Below, piece after piece: positions 33,317 through 42,575 of a stretch of 64,000 nt of DNA; position 1 is the first letter of the stretch, and each line of letters starts with the position of its first letter. The translations under genes were made by a program, and so were the position numbers. The DNA is from Burkholderiales bacterium. GTDB taxonomy: Bacteria > Pseudomonadota > Gammaproteobacteria > Burkholderiales > Burkholderiaceae_C. The notes under the pieces are model-generated. The model was not told the origin of the DNA. It saw only the letters and a list, made by a program, of their open reading frames with translations, and made no database searches. The DNA lies in assembly GCA_003963005.1 (NCBI GenBank), contig RXJW01000046.1, positions 62,001 to 126,000 of the forward strand, given 5' to 3'.

Positions 33317-34572
33317 GATGGCTTCTGCGGGTTCGTGGGCTGGCGTGGCCGGCGTGCCGGCGTGGGCGGCAGCTCACCCGCCAGGCGCAGGGCGACCTGC
33401 ACGGCGATCGGGCCGGCGAGCTCCAGCACGGCAATGCTGGCGAGGATGATCGGCGCGGCCCCCGCGGCGAGCGCAGGCTCGGCCCGCATCAGCTCGCTGA
33501 GCATGACGAGTGCGGTCGCCGACAGCGGCGTCATCGTGATCGACAGCGCCAAGCCCTGGCGCCAGCTCGCCTGGGCCCAGGGGGCGAGCGCGATGATGGT
33601 GATGGACTTGGCCACGAAGCGCGCCGCCATCAGCGCGAGGGCCGCGAAGCCGCCCGCCACCAGGACCGGCGGCGACCAGGCTGAACCGACGATGACGAAG
33701 AGCATCAGCACCAGCGCGCCACCCGAGGTGCCGAAATGGCGCGGCCACACCCAGGGCCGGTCGCTGGTGTTGCGCAGCAGCAGGCCGGCGAGCAGCGGCA
33801 TCAGCAGCGTCGACACACCGATGGCGCGCGCGGCGACGACGGCGAACGCCACCAGCCCGAAGAGCAGCAGCACCGCGCGCTCGTTGCGCAGGTCCAGCCG
33901 CCGGGCCACCAGGTACACCGCACCGGCCAGCAGCGCAGCCAGGCCGAGCGTCGTCATCAGGGAGATCGCCAGCCCGGCCAGAGCCTGGGGCACGTGGCCG
34001 CCGTCGTCGGCGGCCCACCAGGTGCGCATCAGCGTCAGTGCGACGGTGGCGTACAGCGTGTTGAGGGCCGTGAGCAGCGAGGCGCGCTGCGTGACCTGGC
34101 CCTCGGCGCCGAGCTCCAGTGACACACGGCCCGACACCGCGGCAGGCGCCGGCATGGCCAGGATCGCGCAGGCGATGGCCGTCTGCCAGCCGAGGTCGAA
34201 CAGGCGCAGGACCGCAGCCACCGCGACCGCGCTGAGCAGCGCCTCCAGCAGGCTCGTGGCGGCGAGGCCCGGATTGCGGCGCAGCCAGCGCAGGTGCACA
34301 CGGCTGCCGATCTCGAACAGCAGCAGGCCGAGGGCCAGGTCGGTCACCGTCTGCGCCGCACCGGTCAGCGGCAGGCTCACGCCATGCCCGAAGGCCGCCG
34401 CCACGCAGCCGGCGAGGGTGTAGCCCACCACGCGCGGCAGCCGCGTCGTCGCGGCGATGAATTCACCCGCCAGCGCGCCGGCCAGCAGCACGCCGACGAC
34501 GAACATCAGCGCGCTGGAGGGGGCCACGGCGAGACCGGCCCAGAGGCGGGCGCCGGTGTCCAGAGCGTTCAT
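33313..34572 (-). CDS. CPA2-family cation/proton antiporter, membrane domain only
   Basis: This 419-residue polytopic membrane protein has about 12 hydrophobic helices typical of KefB/CPA2 transporters. Examples are [20 protein letters not shown] at the first helix pair, [14 protein letters not shown] and a helix with [15 protein letters not shown]. It lacks the C-terminal RCK/TrkA-N nucleotide-binding domain of KefB and KefC. The start at 34572 is the first ATG with the N-terminal helix in place. K+/H+ or Na+/H+ exchange is inferred. Confidence 0.85.
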   Translation of the reverse strand: MNALDTGARLWAGLAVAPSSALMFVVGVLLAGALAGEFIAATTRLPRVVGYTLAGCVAAAFGHGVSLPLTGAAQTVTDLALGLLLFEIGSRVHLRWLRRNPGLAATSLLEALLSAVAVAAVLRLFDLGWQTAIACAILAMPAPAAVSGRVSLELGAEGQVTQRASLLTALNTLYATVALTLMRTWWAADDGGHVPQALAGLAISLMTTLGLAALLAGAVYLVARRLDLRNERAVLLLFGLVAFAVVAARAIGVSTLLMPLLAGLLLRNTSDRPWVWPRHFGTSGGALVLMLFVIVGSAWSPPVLVAGGFAALALMAARFVAKSITIIALAPWAQASWRQGLALSITMTPLSATALVMLSELMRAEPALAAGAAPIILASIAVLELAGPIAVQVALRLAGELPPTPARRPRQPTNPQKPS

Positions 34573-34665
34573 GCGTCTCCCTTGAAAGCCTGCAGCGAGC
34601 CTAGGGGCGCCATGCCGCCGCCCGTGTAGGCCGACACGCCGACGGCGTCCTGGACAATCGGCCGC

Positions 34666-35232
34666 ATGCAGCTCCTCAGCGTCAACACCGCCCGCGTCGA
34701 ACACTTCGCCGCCACCAACGGCGAGACCCTCGCCTCGGCCATCCGCAAGCGCGCCCGCGACGGCACCGTCGCCGTCCGCCCGCTGGGCCTGGAGGGCGAC
34801 GAGCAAGCCGACCTCAGCGTGCACGGCGGCCTGGCCAAGGCCGTCTACGCCTACCCGCAGGCGCACTACGCCTTCTGGCAGACGGTGCGCGGCCAGGCCA
34901 AGGTGCCGGGCGAGTTGCAACCCGGCGACTGCGGCGAGAACCTCACGCTCGACGGGCTGCTGGAGAGCCAGGTCTGGATCGGCGATGTGCTGCGCTTCCC
35001 GGACTGCGAGCTGGTCGTCTCCGAGCCGCGCTACCCCTGCTTCAAGTTCAATGCGCACATGGGCTTCAACCAGGCCGCCAAGCTGATGGCGCAGAGCGGC
35101 TACTGCGGCTTCTACCTGTCGGTGAAGCGCGAGGGCACGATCGCCGCCGGCCAGGCCTTCGAGCTGCTGCCCGGCCCGCGGGAGGTGGGCATCGTCGAGC
35201 TGTTCAAGGCCAAGATGAAGAAAAAGGCATGA
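34666..35232 (+). CDS. MOSC-domain protein, YiiM-like
   Basis: This 188-residue protein is a single MOSC domain. It shows the motifs of YiiM: GDEQADLSVHGG, GDCGENLTLDGL and a cysteine in YPCFKFNAHMGF. MOSC proteins bind molybdenum cofactor and reduce N-hydroxylated substrates such as 6-hydroxylaminopurine. It is divergent from the antiporter operon and overlaps the next gene by 4 bp. Confidence 0.85.
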   Translation: MQLLSVNTARVEHFAATNGETLASAIRKRARDGTVAVRPLGLEGDEQADLSVHGGLAKAVYAYPQAHYAFWQTVRGQAKVPGELQPGDCGENLTLDGLLESQVWIGDVLRFPDCELVVSEPRYPCFKFNAHMGFNQAAKLMAQSGYCGFYLSVKREGTIAAGQAFELLPGPREVGIVELFKAKMKKKA

Positions 35233-36374
35233 GGCCGCGCCGGCGCTCCGTGCTGGCCGCCGCCGGCCTGCTGCCGTGGGCAGCGCAGGCGGTGCCGGTG
35301 CTGCGCGTCGGGCCCACGCGCGCCGTCAAGTCGCTCGCGGCCGCGGCACGCCAGGCGCGAGATGGTGCGGTCATCGAGGTCGATGCCGGCGACTACGCCG
35401 GCGACGTGGCGGCATGGCCCCAGCACGACCTGACGCTGCGCGCCGTGGGCGGCCGGGTGCGCGTGATCGGTGCCGGCGCGCAGGTGCAGGGCAAGGGGCT
35501 GTTCGTGACGACCGGGCGGCGCCAGCGCATCGAGGGCTTCGACTTCTCCGGCGCTGTCGTGCCTGACCGCAATGGCGCGGGGATCCGGCTGGAGGCCGGC
35601 TCGCTGACGCTGGTGGACTGCAGCTTCCGCGACAACGAGAACGGGCTGCTGTCGGCCAACGACGGCAGCATCGAGCTCGACATCGTCGACTGCGACTTCG
35701 GCCCCATCCTCCCGGGCGACGGCCGCACGCACAACCTGTATGTGGGCGCCATCCGGCGGCTGGCGGTCAGCGGCAGCTGGTTCCACCACGGGCTGCACGG
35801 CCACCTGCTGAAGAGCCGCGCGGCGCTCAACCACGTCCTCTACAACCGCCTGACCGACGAGATCGGCGGACGGGCGAGTTATGAGCTGGAGTTCGCCAAC
35901 GGCGGCGTGGCGGTCGTCATGGGCAACCTGATCGCCCAGAGTTCCACCACCGAGAACCCGCACGTCATCTCCTTCGGGGTGGAAGGTGCGACCTGGGAGC
36001 AGCAGGCGCTCTACCTCGTGAACAACACGCTGGTGGACCAGCGGCCCAGCGGCGGCATCTGGCTGCGCGTGTCGCCCCCACGGGCCGAGGTGGTGCTGGC
36101 CAACAACCTGCTGGTGGGCGCGCCCAAGCTCGCGGCCGAGGGCCACTGGCTGCGGCGCGCGAACTTCTTCGCGGAGTGGGACGAATTCGTGCGCGCCGCG
36201 CGCGACGACTTCCGCCTGAAGCCGGGTTCGTCGCTGCGCGGCAAGGCGCAGGACGCGGGCGAGGGCGGCGGGCTGAGACTGCGGCCCACGCACGAGTACC
36301 GGCACCCGCGCGGCACGGTGGCGCTCGCAGAGGGCAACGCAGGCCCGCTCAGCCCGGGTGCCTTCCAGCGCTGA
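35229..36374 (+). CDS. exported right-handed beta-helix repeat protein
   Basis: This 381-residue protein has a short signal peptide (RPRRRSVLAAAGLL, twin-arginine-like) and repeated beta-helix coils with asparagine-rich turns (CSFRDNENGLLSANDGS, HNLYVGAIRRLAVSGSWF). Pectate-lyase-like parallel beta-helix is the best fold assignment; no catalytic residues are certain. It overlaps the MOSC gene stop by 4 bp. Its role beside a MOSC protein is unclear, and the pairing may be translational only. Confidence 0.7.
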   Translation: MRPRRRSVLAAAGLLPWAAQAVPVLRVGPTRAVKSLAAAARQARDGAVIEVDAGDYAGDVAAWPQHDLTLRAVGGRVRVIGAGAQVQGKGLFVTTGRRQRIEGFDFSGAVVPDRNGAGIRLEAGSLTLVDCSFRDNENGLLSANDGSIELDIVDCDFGPILPGDGRTHNLYVGAIRRLAVSGSWFHHGLHGHLLKSRAALNHVLYNRLTDEIGGRASYELEFANGGVAVVMGNLIAQSSTTENPHVISFGVEGATWEQQALYLVNNTLVDQRPSGGIWLRVSPPRAEVVLANNLLVGAPKLAAEGHWLRRANFFAEWDEFVRAARDDFRLKPGSSLRGKAQDAGEGGGLRLRPTHEYRHPRGTVALAEGNAGPLSPGAFQR

Positions 36375-37457
36375 TCAGGCCGCGGCGGCCGTCGGGTAGT
36401 CGGTGTAGCCCTCGGCACCGCCGCCGTAGAAGGTCTCTTTCTGCGGCGCGGCCCACGGCACATCGGCGCGGATGCGCTCCACCAGGTCGGGGTTGCTGAT
36501 GAAGGGCCGGCCGATGGCCACGGCATCGGCGTGACCGCTGGCGATGGCGTCGAGTGCCATCGTGCGGTCGTAGCCGTTGTTGACGATCCACGGGCCGTTG
36601 AAGCGGCGGCGCAGCTCCGCGTAGTCGAAGGGGGCGTTGTCACGCGGGCCGCCGGTGGCGCCTTCCACGACTTCCATGAAGGCCAGCTTCAGCGGGCTGA
36701 GCTGCTCGGCCACGTGGTTGAAGAGCGCCTGCGGGTTGCTGTCCTGGCCGATGTCGTTGGCCGGCGTGACTGGCGACACGCGCAGCCCGGTGCGGCCCGG
36801 GCCGATGGCCTCGGCCACGGCCGTCATCACCTCGATCAGCAGCCGCGCGCGGTTCTCGATCGAGCCGCCGTAGGCATCGGTGCGGTCGTTCGTGCTGTCG
36901 CGCAGGAACTGCTCCAGCAGGTAGCCGTTGGCGCTGTGCACCTCCACGCCGTCGAAGCCGGCGGCGATCGCGTTGCGGGCGGCCTGGGCGTAGTCGGCCA
37001 CCAGCTGCGGGATCTCGTCGGTGGCGAGCGCGCGGGGCTCGTCGGTGGGCACGAGGTCGCCGTGGGCGGCGTAGGTGCGCGTCTTGGCGGCGCGGTTCGT
37101 GGACGACACCGGGGCCTGGCCACCCGGCTGCAGGCGCCTCACCGAGATGCGGCCCACGTGCCAGAGCTGCACGACGATCTTGCCGCCTTCGGCATGCACC
37201 GCATCGGTCACGCGCTTCCAGGCGGCGATCTGCTCGGGCGTGTAGATGCCCGGGGTGTCGAAGTAACCCTGGCCGTCGGGGCGGATCTGGGTGGCTTCGG
37301 TGATCAGCAGGCCGGCGCTGGCGCGCTGGCGGTAGTACTCGACGTGCAGGTCGCCCACGACCTGGTGCTTCGCGCGGTTGCGCGTGAGCGGGGCCATGAC
37401 GAGGCGGTTGGCGAGCTGGATGTCGCCGAGGCGGACGGGGTCGAACAGAGTGGTCAT
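36375..37457 (-). CDS. nemA: alkene reductase, Old Yellow Enzyme family
   Basis: This 360-residue FMN-dependent enzyme is of the NemA type. It shows LVMAPLTRNRA, LLITEATQI, QLWHVGRIS, the substrate-binding HSANGYLLEQFL with conserved H and N, YGGSIENRARL, and a terminal flavin-binding AIGRPFISNPDL. It reduces activated C=C bonds and electrophiles such as N-ethylmaleimide using NADPH. The start at 37457 gives the usual MTTLFDPV N-terminus. It is convergent with the beta-helix gene. Confidence 0.9.
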   Translation of the reverse strand: MTTLFDPVRLGDIQLANRLVMAPLTRNRAKHQVVGDLHVEYYRQRASAGLLITEATQIRPDGQGYFDTPGIYTPEQIAAWKRVTDAVHAEGGKIVVQLWHVGRISVRRLQPGGQAPVSSTNRAAKTRTYAAHGDLVPTDEPRALATDEIPQLVADYAQAARNAIAAGFDGVEVHSANGYLLEQFLRDSTNDRTDAYGGSIENRARLLIEVMTAVAEAIGPGRTGLRVSPVTPANDIGQDSNPQALFNHVAEQLSPLKLAFMEVVEGATGGPRDNAPFDYAELRRRFNGPWIVNNGYDRTMALDAIASGHADAVAIGRPFISNPDLVERIRADVPWAAPQKETFYGGGAEGYTDYPTAAAA

Positions 37458-37603
37458 CGAGTGATCGGGAGGAGAAACAAGGGCGCGAAGACTACGCAGC
37501 CCGCGCCGGCCCCGTGAGGCGTGCGGTTGCTGCGGGCTGTGGTACGCCACAGATGCTGGCAGCTTCGCGAAACACAAGACGCCACCTTGGCGACAATCCC
37601 CCC

Positions 37604-38461
37604 ATGCTCGCCTACCGCCACGCCTTCCATGCCGGCAACCATGCCGACGTCCTCAAGCACCTCGTGCTGACCCGCGTGCTGCGCTACATGGGGGAGAAGG
37701 ACAAGCCCTACACCCTCATCGACACCCATGCCGGCGCCGGCGGCTACTCGGTCGAGGGCCGCTACGCGCAGAAGAACGGCGAGTACGCCGGCGGCATCGC
37801 CAAGCTCTACGACGATGCCGAGGCCCTGCCCGCGCCGCTGGCCGACTACGTGCAGCTCGTGCACGACTTCAACCCCGACGGCCAGCTGCGCCAGTACCCC
37901 GGCTCGCCGGCGATCGCCCACTTCGTGCTGCGCGACACCGACCGGCTGCGCGCCTACGAACTGCACCCGACCGACCACCGCATCCTGGCCAGCTACCTGG
38001 AGGCGCGCCCCAACACCCAGGTCAGCGACCGCGACGGTTTCGCCGCCATCAAGGCCGAGCTGCCCTCGCCCACCCGGCGCGCGGCGCTGCTGATGGACCC
38101 GCCCTACGAGATCAAGACCGACTACGGCAAGGTGCTGACCGCGCTGCGCGAGGCGCTGGAGCGCGCGCCGGACACGGTCGTCATGATCTGGTACCCGCAG
38201 CTGCAGCTGCTGGAGTCGACCCAGCTCGCGACGCGGCTGAAGGCCAGCGCCGATGCGGCGGCCAAGAAGGGCTGGCTGCATGTGCGGCTGACCGTGGCGC
38301 AGGCCGACGAGCGGGGCTTCGGGATGATGGGCAGCGGCATGTTCATCGCCAACCCGCCGTTCACGCTGCATGACGAGCTGGCTGAGTGCCTGCCCCTGCT
38401 GGTGGAGCGACTGGGCCAGTACGACGGCGCGAACTACGTGCTCGAGCAGAAGGCGGTATGA
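37604..38461 (+). CDS. rlmJ: 23S rRNA (adenine2030-N6)-methyltransferase
   Basis: This 285-residue protein matches RlmJ. The N-terminus is MLAYRHAFHAGNHADVLKH. The SAM-binding segment TLIDTHAGAGGY lies near residue 43, and the catalytic DPPYEIKTDY lies near residue 165. It methylates A2030 of 23S rRNA. The start at 37604 is fixed by the conserved N-terminus. A LacI-type regulator gene overlaps its stop by 4 bp. Confidence 0.93.
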   Translation: MLAYRHAFHAGNHADVLKHLVLTRVLRYMGEKDKPYTLIDTHAGAGGYSVEGRYAQKNGEYAGGIAKLYDDAEALPAPLADYVQLVHDFNPDGQLRQYPGSPAIAHFVLRDTDRLRAYELHPTDHRILASYLEARPNTQVSDRDGFAAIKAELPSPTRRAALLMDPPYEIKTDYGKVLTALREALERAPDTVVMIWYPQLQLLESTQLATRLKASADAAAKKGWLHVRLTVAQADERGFGMMGSGMFIANPPFTLHDELAECLPLLVERLGQYDGANYVLEQKAV

Positions 38462-39444
38462 CGGAGAGCAAGCCCATCACGATGGAGCAGATCGCCGCAC
38501 TGGCCGGGGTGTCCACGATCACCGTGTCCCGCGCCCTGCGCGACAGCCCGTCCGTCACGCCCGCCACGCGCGAGCGCATCAAGACGCTCGCCGAGGCCGC
38601 GGGCTACCGCTTCAACCACCATGCCCGCAACCTGCGGCTGCGTCGCAGCCACATGGTGGCCGTGATGCTGGAGATGCAGCCCGACACCGACCGCCCGATG
38701 ACCGACGCCTACCCGCTGCAACTGCTCGGCGGCATCACGCAGGAGCTCACCTCGCGCGGCTACAGCGTGCTGCTGTCGGCCCTGCAGAGCCCGGGCCAGG
38801 GCATGGCGGCCTCGGCCGACGGCGTCATCCTGCTTGGCCAGGGAGCGCACGGCTCGGCGGTCAAGTCGGCGGCGGCGATGGGCCTGCCGCTGGTGGTGTG
38901 GGGCGCCGAGCACGGGCGGGGCGACGCGGTCGTGGTGGGCGGCGACAACGCGCATGGCGGCGCGGTGGCGGCCGAGCGGCTGATGGCCCTCGGGCGGCGC
39001 GAGCTGCTGTTCCTCGGCGACGTCAGCCACGCCGAGATCCGCGACCGCCAGCAGGGCTTTGCCAAGACGCTCAAGAAGGCCGGGTTCAAGGCCCACACGC
39101 TCACGCCGGCCGCCTTCACCTTCGGTGCGGGCTTCACGGCGGTGCAGGCACACCTGGCCAAGGGCGGCCGGGTGCCCGACGGCCTCTTCGCCGCGAGCGA
39201 CCTGCTGGCCATGGGCGCCGTGCGCGCCTTCACCGACGCAGGCCTGGCCGTGCCGGACCAGGTCTCCGTCATCGGCTACGACGACTCGCCCGCCGCCCAG
39301 AGCTTTGCGCCGCCGCTCACCAGCGTGCGCCAGGACTGGCACCACGGCGGCGTGCTGCTCGCGCGCAAGGTGCTCGACCTGATCGCCGGCCAGGGCGCGG
39401 CCAGCGAGATCATGCCGACGGAGCTGGTGGTGCGGGGGACCTAG
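38458..39444 (+). CDS. LacI-family transcriptional regulator
   Basis: This 328-residue regulator has an N-terminal LacI HTH (residues about 8-28, MEQIAALAGVSTITVSRALR) and a hinge. A periplasmic-binding-type sensor domain follows (TDAYPLQLLGGI to SVIGYDDSPAAQ). The effector is unknown. It begins in an ATGA overlap with rlmJ and ends convergent with the Fic gene, overlapping it by 4 bp. It is a candidate for the operator at 30997, although its own promoter region shows no such site. Confidence 0.88.
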   Translation: MTESKPITMEQIAALAGVSTITVSRALRDSPSVTPATRERIKTLAEAAGYRFNHHARNLRLRRSHMVAVMLEMQPDTDRPMTDAYPLQLLGGITQELTSRGYSVLLSALQSPGQGMAASADGVILLGQGAHGSAVKSAAAMGLPLVVWGAEHGRGDAVVVGGDNAHGGAVAAERLMALGRRELLFLGDVSHAEIRDRQQGFAKTLKKAGFKAHTLTPAAFTFGAGFTAVQAHLAKGGRVPDGLFAASDLLAMGAVRAFTDAGLAVPDQVSVIGYDDSPAAQSFAPPLTSVRQDWHHGGVLLARKVLDLIAGQGAASEIMPTELVVRGT

Positions 39445-40649
39445 GAGTCTGCCTGGGCCACGTCGGCCTCGGCTTCGGGCCACAGCGCGGGGAAATAGAA
39501 GCGCAGCGCATGCAGCGGCAGGCCAAAGCGCACGCGGCCTTGCGGTGAATCGGTGGCCAGCAGGCCGCGTCGCAGCAGTGCCGACAGCAGGCTCACGGCC
39601 GTGCGTTCACCCAGGCCGGTCATGCGCTTGAACTCGCCACGCTCCAGTGATGTGCCACTCAGGAAGAGGTAGTGCAGCGGGCGCAGGGCCTCTGGCCTGA
39701 CGCCGTTCTTCAGCGTGCTCTGTTCGAACTGCAGGCAGGCCGCGATGCGGCCCTCCATGGCGGAGAGCTGCAGCAGCCCCGTCATGAACCGCACCTGATC
39801 CAGGCAGGTGTCCAGGACGTAGGCGATCCAATCCACCAGCGCGGCTTCGCTGAGGTTGCCGCGACCATCCAGGTCGCCCCGACGTGGTTCATCAGCGGCG
39901 GCGATGAGGCCGTAGTAACGGTCCACCGAGCGCGCAAATCCGCGCAGTGGCGACCACAGGCCCCGGGTGTAGCCCAGAGCGGTCAGGCCCAGGTGGGTGT
40001 GCAGGCGCATCACGCGCCCGTTGCCGTCGATGAACGGATGGATCCAGCCCAGGCGCTGGTGCGCTGCCGCGAGGGCGACCAAGGTCGCCTCGCCACGACG
40101 GGCGCCGCTGTAGACCTCGCCCCAACGCCGAATGAGTGCCGGCACGCTGGCTGCAGCGGGTGCCACATGCCGGCCCACCTGGACTTCACGTGCCCGCCAC
40201 GCGCCAGGCGAGATGGGCTCACCTTCGGCGGTGCGTTGGTCAGCCTCGGGCAGGCGGGCGAACAGCTCGCGATGAATGTCGCGCAGCGCTGCATCGCCAT
40301 ACAGTGCGTGCAGGCCGGCGTCGCCCATAAAGCGGGCCTCCAGCGCAGCCTCGGCGTCGATGTGCGCCAGCGCGAGGCGCTGCCGGGCTGCCAGACGGGC
40401 ATCGCCGGAGAAGTCGTGCCGCAGGGCCTGCGCCAACTCCAGCGGTCGCGTGTGCTGCCCCTCGATCCGGTTGGAGTAGTAGGAGTTCATCGCCCGCAGC
40501 AGCCCGCGCAGTTCCTCGGGCAGCGGCTGCGCGGCCATGGCCAGCGCAGCGCGGCTCAGGTCATGCGCCTGGGCGAGCAGGGGTTCGAGCAGCGCAGCGC
40601 GGGGAAGCAGCGGCTCGAACTGATGCGGAGCGTTGTAGAGTGCGTTCAA
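39441..40649 (-). CDS. class II Fic protein with C-terminal winged helix
   Basis: This 402-residue protein has three parts. An N-terminal inhibitory helix carries S-x3-E-G (S59 to E63, YYSNRIEG), the class II autoinhibition motif. The Fic core has HPFIDGNGRVMR at 204-215, with catalytic H204. A C-terminal winged helix spans about 310-390 (ERGEFKRMTGLGERTAVSLL). Fic proteins transfer AMP or other groups to target proteins, and here the intact motif predicts activity. The wHTH may bind DNA near its own promoter. Confidence 0.88.
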   Translation of the reverse strand: MNALYNAPHQFEPLLPRAALLEPLLAQAHDLSRAALAMAAQPLPEELRGLLRAMNSYYSNRIEGQHTRPLELAQALRHDFSGDARLAARQRLALAHIDAEAALEARFMGDAGLHALYGDAALRDIHRELFARLPEADQRTAEGEPISPGAWRAREVQVGRHVAPAAASVPALIRRWGEVYSGARRGEATLVALAAAHQRLGWIHPFIDGNGRVMRLHTHLGLTALGYTRGLWSPLRGFARSVDRYYGLIAAADEPRRGDLDGRGNLSEAALVDWIAYVLDTCLDQVRFMTGLLQLSAMEGRIAACLQFEQSTLKNGVRPEALRPLHYLFLSGTSLERGEFKRMTGLGERTAVSLLSALLRRGLLATDSPQGRVRFGLPLHALRFYFPALWPEAEADVAQADS

Positions 40650-40668
40650 AGCTGCGCACGCGATAGAG

Positions 40669-40694
40669 GATGTAAATCCTTGAATTACAACATC
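40669..40694. repeat. inverted repeat before the Fic gene
   Basis: TGTAAAT (40671-40677) and AATTACA (40683-40689) form arms with one mismatch around a 5 bp loop, flanked by GA and ACATC. The site lies about 20-45 bp upstream of the Fic start in an AT-rich stretch. It is a plausible operator for autoregulation by the C-terminal winged helix. Confidence 0.4.
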
Positions 40695-40736
40695 TATTCG
40701 TCGAAGGTGCGAGATTGATTGCGAACTTGACTGCGC

Positions 40737-42455
40737 TCAGTCCAGCACCACTTCCGTCCGCACCACCCCCGCCCGCTCGGCGCTTGCCGACAGGGCCAGC
40801 CGCGTGCCCACCGGCGCGCGCACGACCCACTCCGCCACCGCGCGGTCGCCGGTGGGGTGCTTGTTGAACAGGAAGGCGAGCTGGCTCTGCTTGGGCGCAT
40901 GGCCTTCGAGCTGCGGGCCCTCGATGCGCTCCTTGCCGTTGACGAGGCTGATGGCCGGGTCGTTCACGGGCATGTGGATCTCGAACATCACGCCGCGCAC
41001 CGTCTTGCGCTCCAGCGCGCGCTGCGTCACGTAGGCCGGCAGGTAACCGGCGTTGGCGACCGCCATGCGCACGCGCCACATGTCGGGGCCGAGCGCGCGC
41101 ACCTCGGTGCGGATGAGCTCCAGCTTCGGCAGGCTCATCGCGATCTGGCTGAGCCAGCCGGGGAAGCGCGCCGCCTCGCGCTCGCGCAGCGCCGGCGGCG
41201 GGTTGCGCCAGAAGTTCATCTTGTCCCAGCCGCCGATCTCGACCGCGCCGAGCTGCGGGTGCTGGAAGGGCTGCCAGTCGACGTGCGCCTGGCCGCCGCA
41301 CTGCTCGTCGCTCCACTTCAGCAGCTTGAGGTCGTCTTCCACCGGGTGCTGGCGGTACCAGTCGATCCACTTCGTCGTCTCGACGCCGGCTTCCTTGTTC
41401 GGCGACCACAGCTCCACCACCCAGAACAGCGCGCCGAGGTGTTCGTAGACCCAGTCCTGCGTGCCGGTGATGACTTCCTTGGGGTGGTAGCGGAAGTCTT
41501 CGTAGATGCTGATCGCCGGGTAGCCGGTGTGCTTCTCGCCGAGGGCCGAGAAGTTCTGGAACAGCCACAGGTCCTCGGGCGTCATGTCCTTGTCGCTGCG
41601 GGTGCCGCAGGGCCGCAGGATCACGCCGCTGTGGGTGTGGAAGCTCACCGCCGCGCCGATGTTGGGGTGCTGGATGATGAAGTCCACCATCGCCCGCACC
41701 TCGGGCTCGCTCGTCGGGTAGGGGCCGGCGCCGAGCTGCTGGTACTCCTGGCGCCATTCGCCGGGGAAGTTGCGGTTCAGGTCCAGGCCTTCGCGGTCGG
41801 GGTTGACCTTGACGGTCAGGCCGTCGTGGTTCTTGATGAAGCCCTCGGGGATCAGGCGGTAGTACTCGCCGCCGAACTCGCCCGGCTCGCGCGGCACCAT
41901 CAGGCGCGGCTCGGTCGGGTGCTTCTTGTAGCCGCCGTGGGGGTCGGGCACGCGCATCGTCAAGATGCGGCCGTCGCCGTCGATGTCCTCGGCCGTCAGG
42001 CCGTCCACCGGCTCCTCGGTGTAGGGGTAGGGGCGCGTGGAGCTGCGGATGTGGCGCGGCCGGTCGGCCAGGGCGAGTTCCGCGCCGTCGGGGTTCAGGC
42101 GCGGCACGAGGTAGACGGTACGCGTGTCCAGCAGCCGGTTGATCTGCGCGCTCTCGGGCGTGCTGCCGCCGTGCTGGCTGACGAGCTGGTGCAGGTAGTA
42201 CAGGCAGGTGGTGGACGCCGTCAGCTCGGCCGCGTGGATGTTGCCGTCCACCCAGAGGGCCGGCTTGTCGATGTCCATGCCGCTGGCGAGATTGGTCACG
42301 ACGACCACCCAGATGTCACGCCCTTCGTAGCTCTTGCCGATGGAGCGCACCGACACGAGGTTGGGGCGCGCCTCGGCGTAGGCGAAGAGCAGCGCGGTCA
42401 GCTCGTCGTAGCGGTAGAAATGGTCGAAGCGCGGCGTGGGCAAGGGGCTGGGCAT
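40737..42455 (-). CDS. M14-family zinc carboxypeptidase
   Basis: This 572-residue protein has an M14 peptidase domain (about 10-330). The zinc ligand pair is in GNIHAAE (H-x2-E) and the third ligand is in SFHTHSG. The catalytic glutamate is probably in FWVVELWSP. LVPRLNPDGAEL and LDLNRNFPGEW are substrate-site blocks. A C-terminal beta-rich extension (about 430-572) is unassigned. It has no signal peptide at the chosen start of 42455, so it appears cytosolic, which is unusual for the family. A longer start adds only 10 residues. Confidence 0.87.
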   Translation of the reverse strand: MPSPLPTPRFDHFYRYDELTALLFAYAEARPNLVSVRSIGKSYEGRDIWVVVVTNLASGMDIDKPALWVDGNIHAAELTASTTCLYYLHQLVSQHGGSTPESAQINRLLDTRTVYLVPRLNPDGAELALADRPRHIRSSTRPYPYTEEPVDGLTAEDIDGDGRILTMRVPDPHGGYKKHPTEPRLMVPREPGEFGGEYYRLIPEGFIKNHDGLTVKVNPDREGLDLNRNFPGEWRQEYQQLGAGPYPTSEPEVRAMVDFIIQHPNIGAAVSFHTHSGVILRPCGTRSDKDMTPEDLWLFQNFSALGEKHTGYPAISIYEDFRYHPKEVITGTQDWVYEHLGALFWVVELWSPNKEAGVETTKWIDWYRQHPVEDDLKLLKWSDEQCGGQAHVDWQPFQHPQLGAVEIGGWDKMNFWRNPPPALREREAARFPGWLSQIAMSLPKLELIRTEVRALGPDMWRVRMAVANAGYLPAYVTQRALERKTVRGVMFEIHMPVNDPAISLVNGKERIEGPQLEGHAPKQSQLAFLFNKHPTGDRAVAEWVVRAPVGTRLALSASAERAGVVRTEVVLD

Positions 42456-42575
42456 GGTGTCGGTGTCCCGTGTCGTTGGCCCCAAGATTTAGGGGCCTTT
42501 GGAATGCCGCGGATTGTCTGGACGCGGCCGGAGCGCTCGCCCAAGGGTTTGCCCTTGGAGCCGAGCGGCGACCGC

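Noticed and set aside
38458-39444. LacI-type protein as a gallate regulator
   Set aside because: It lies 12 kb from the gallate locus and is coupled to rlmJ; the double-HTH LysR protein is the better candidate.
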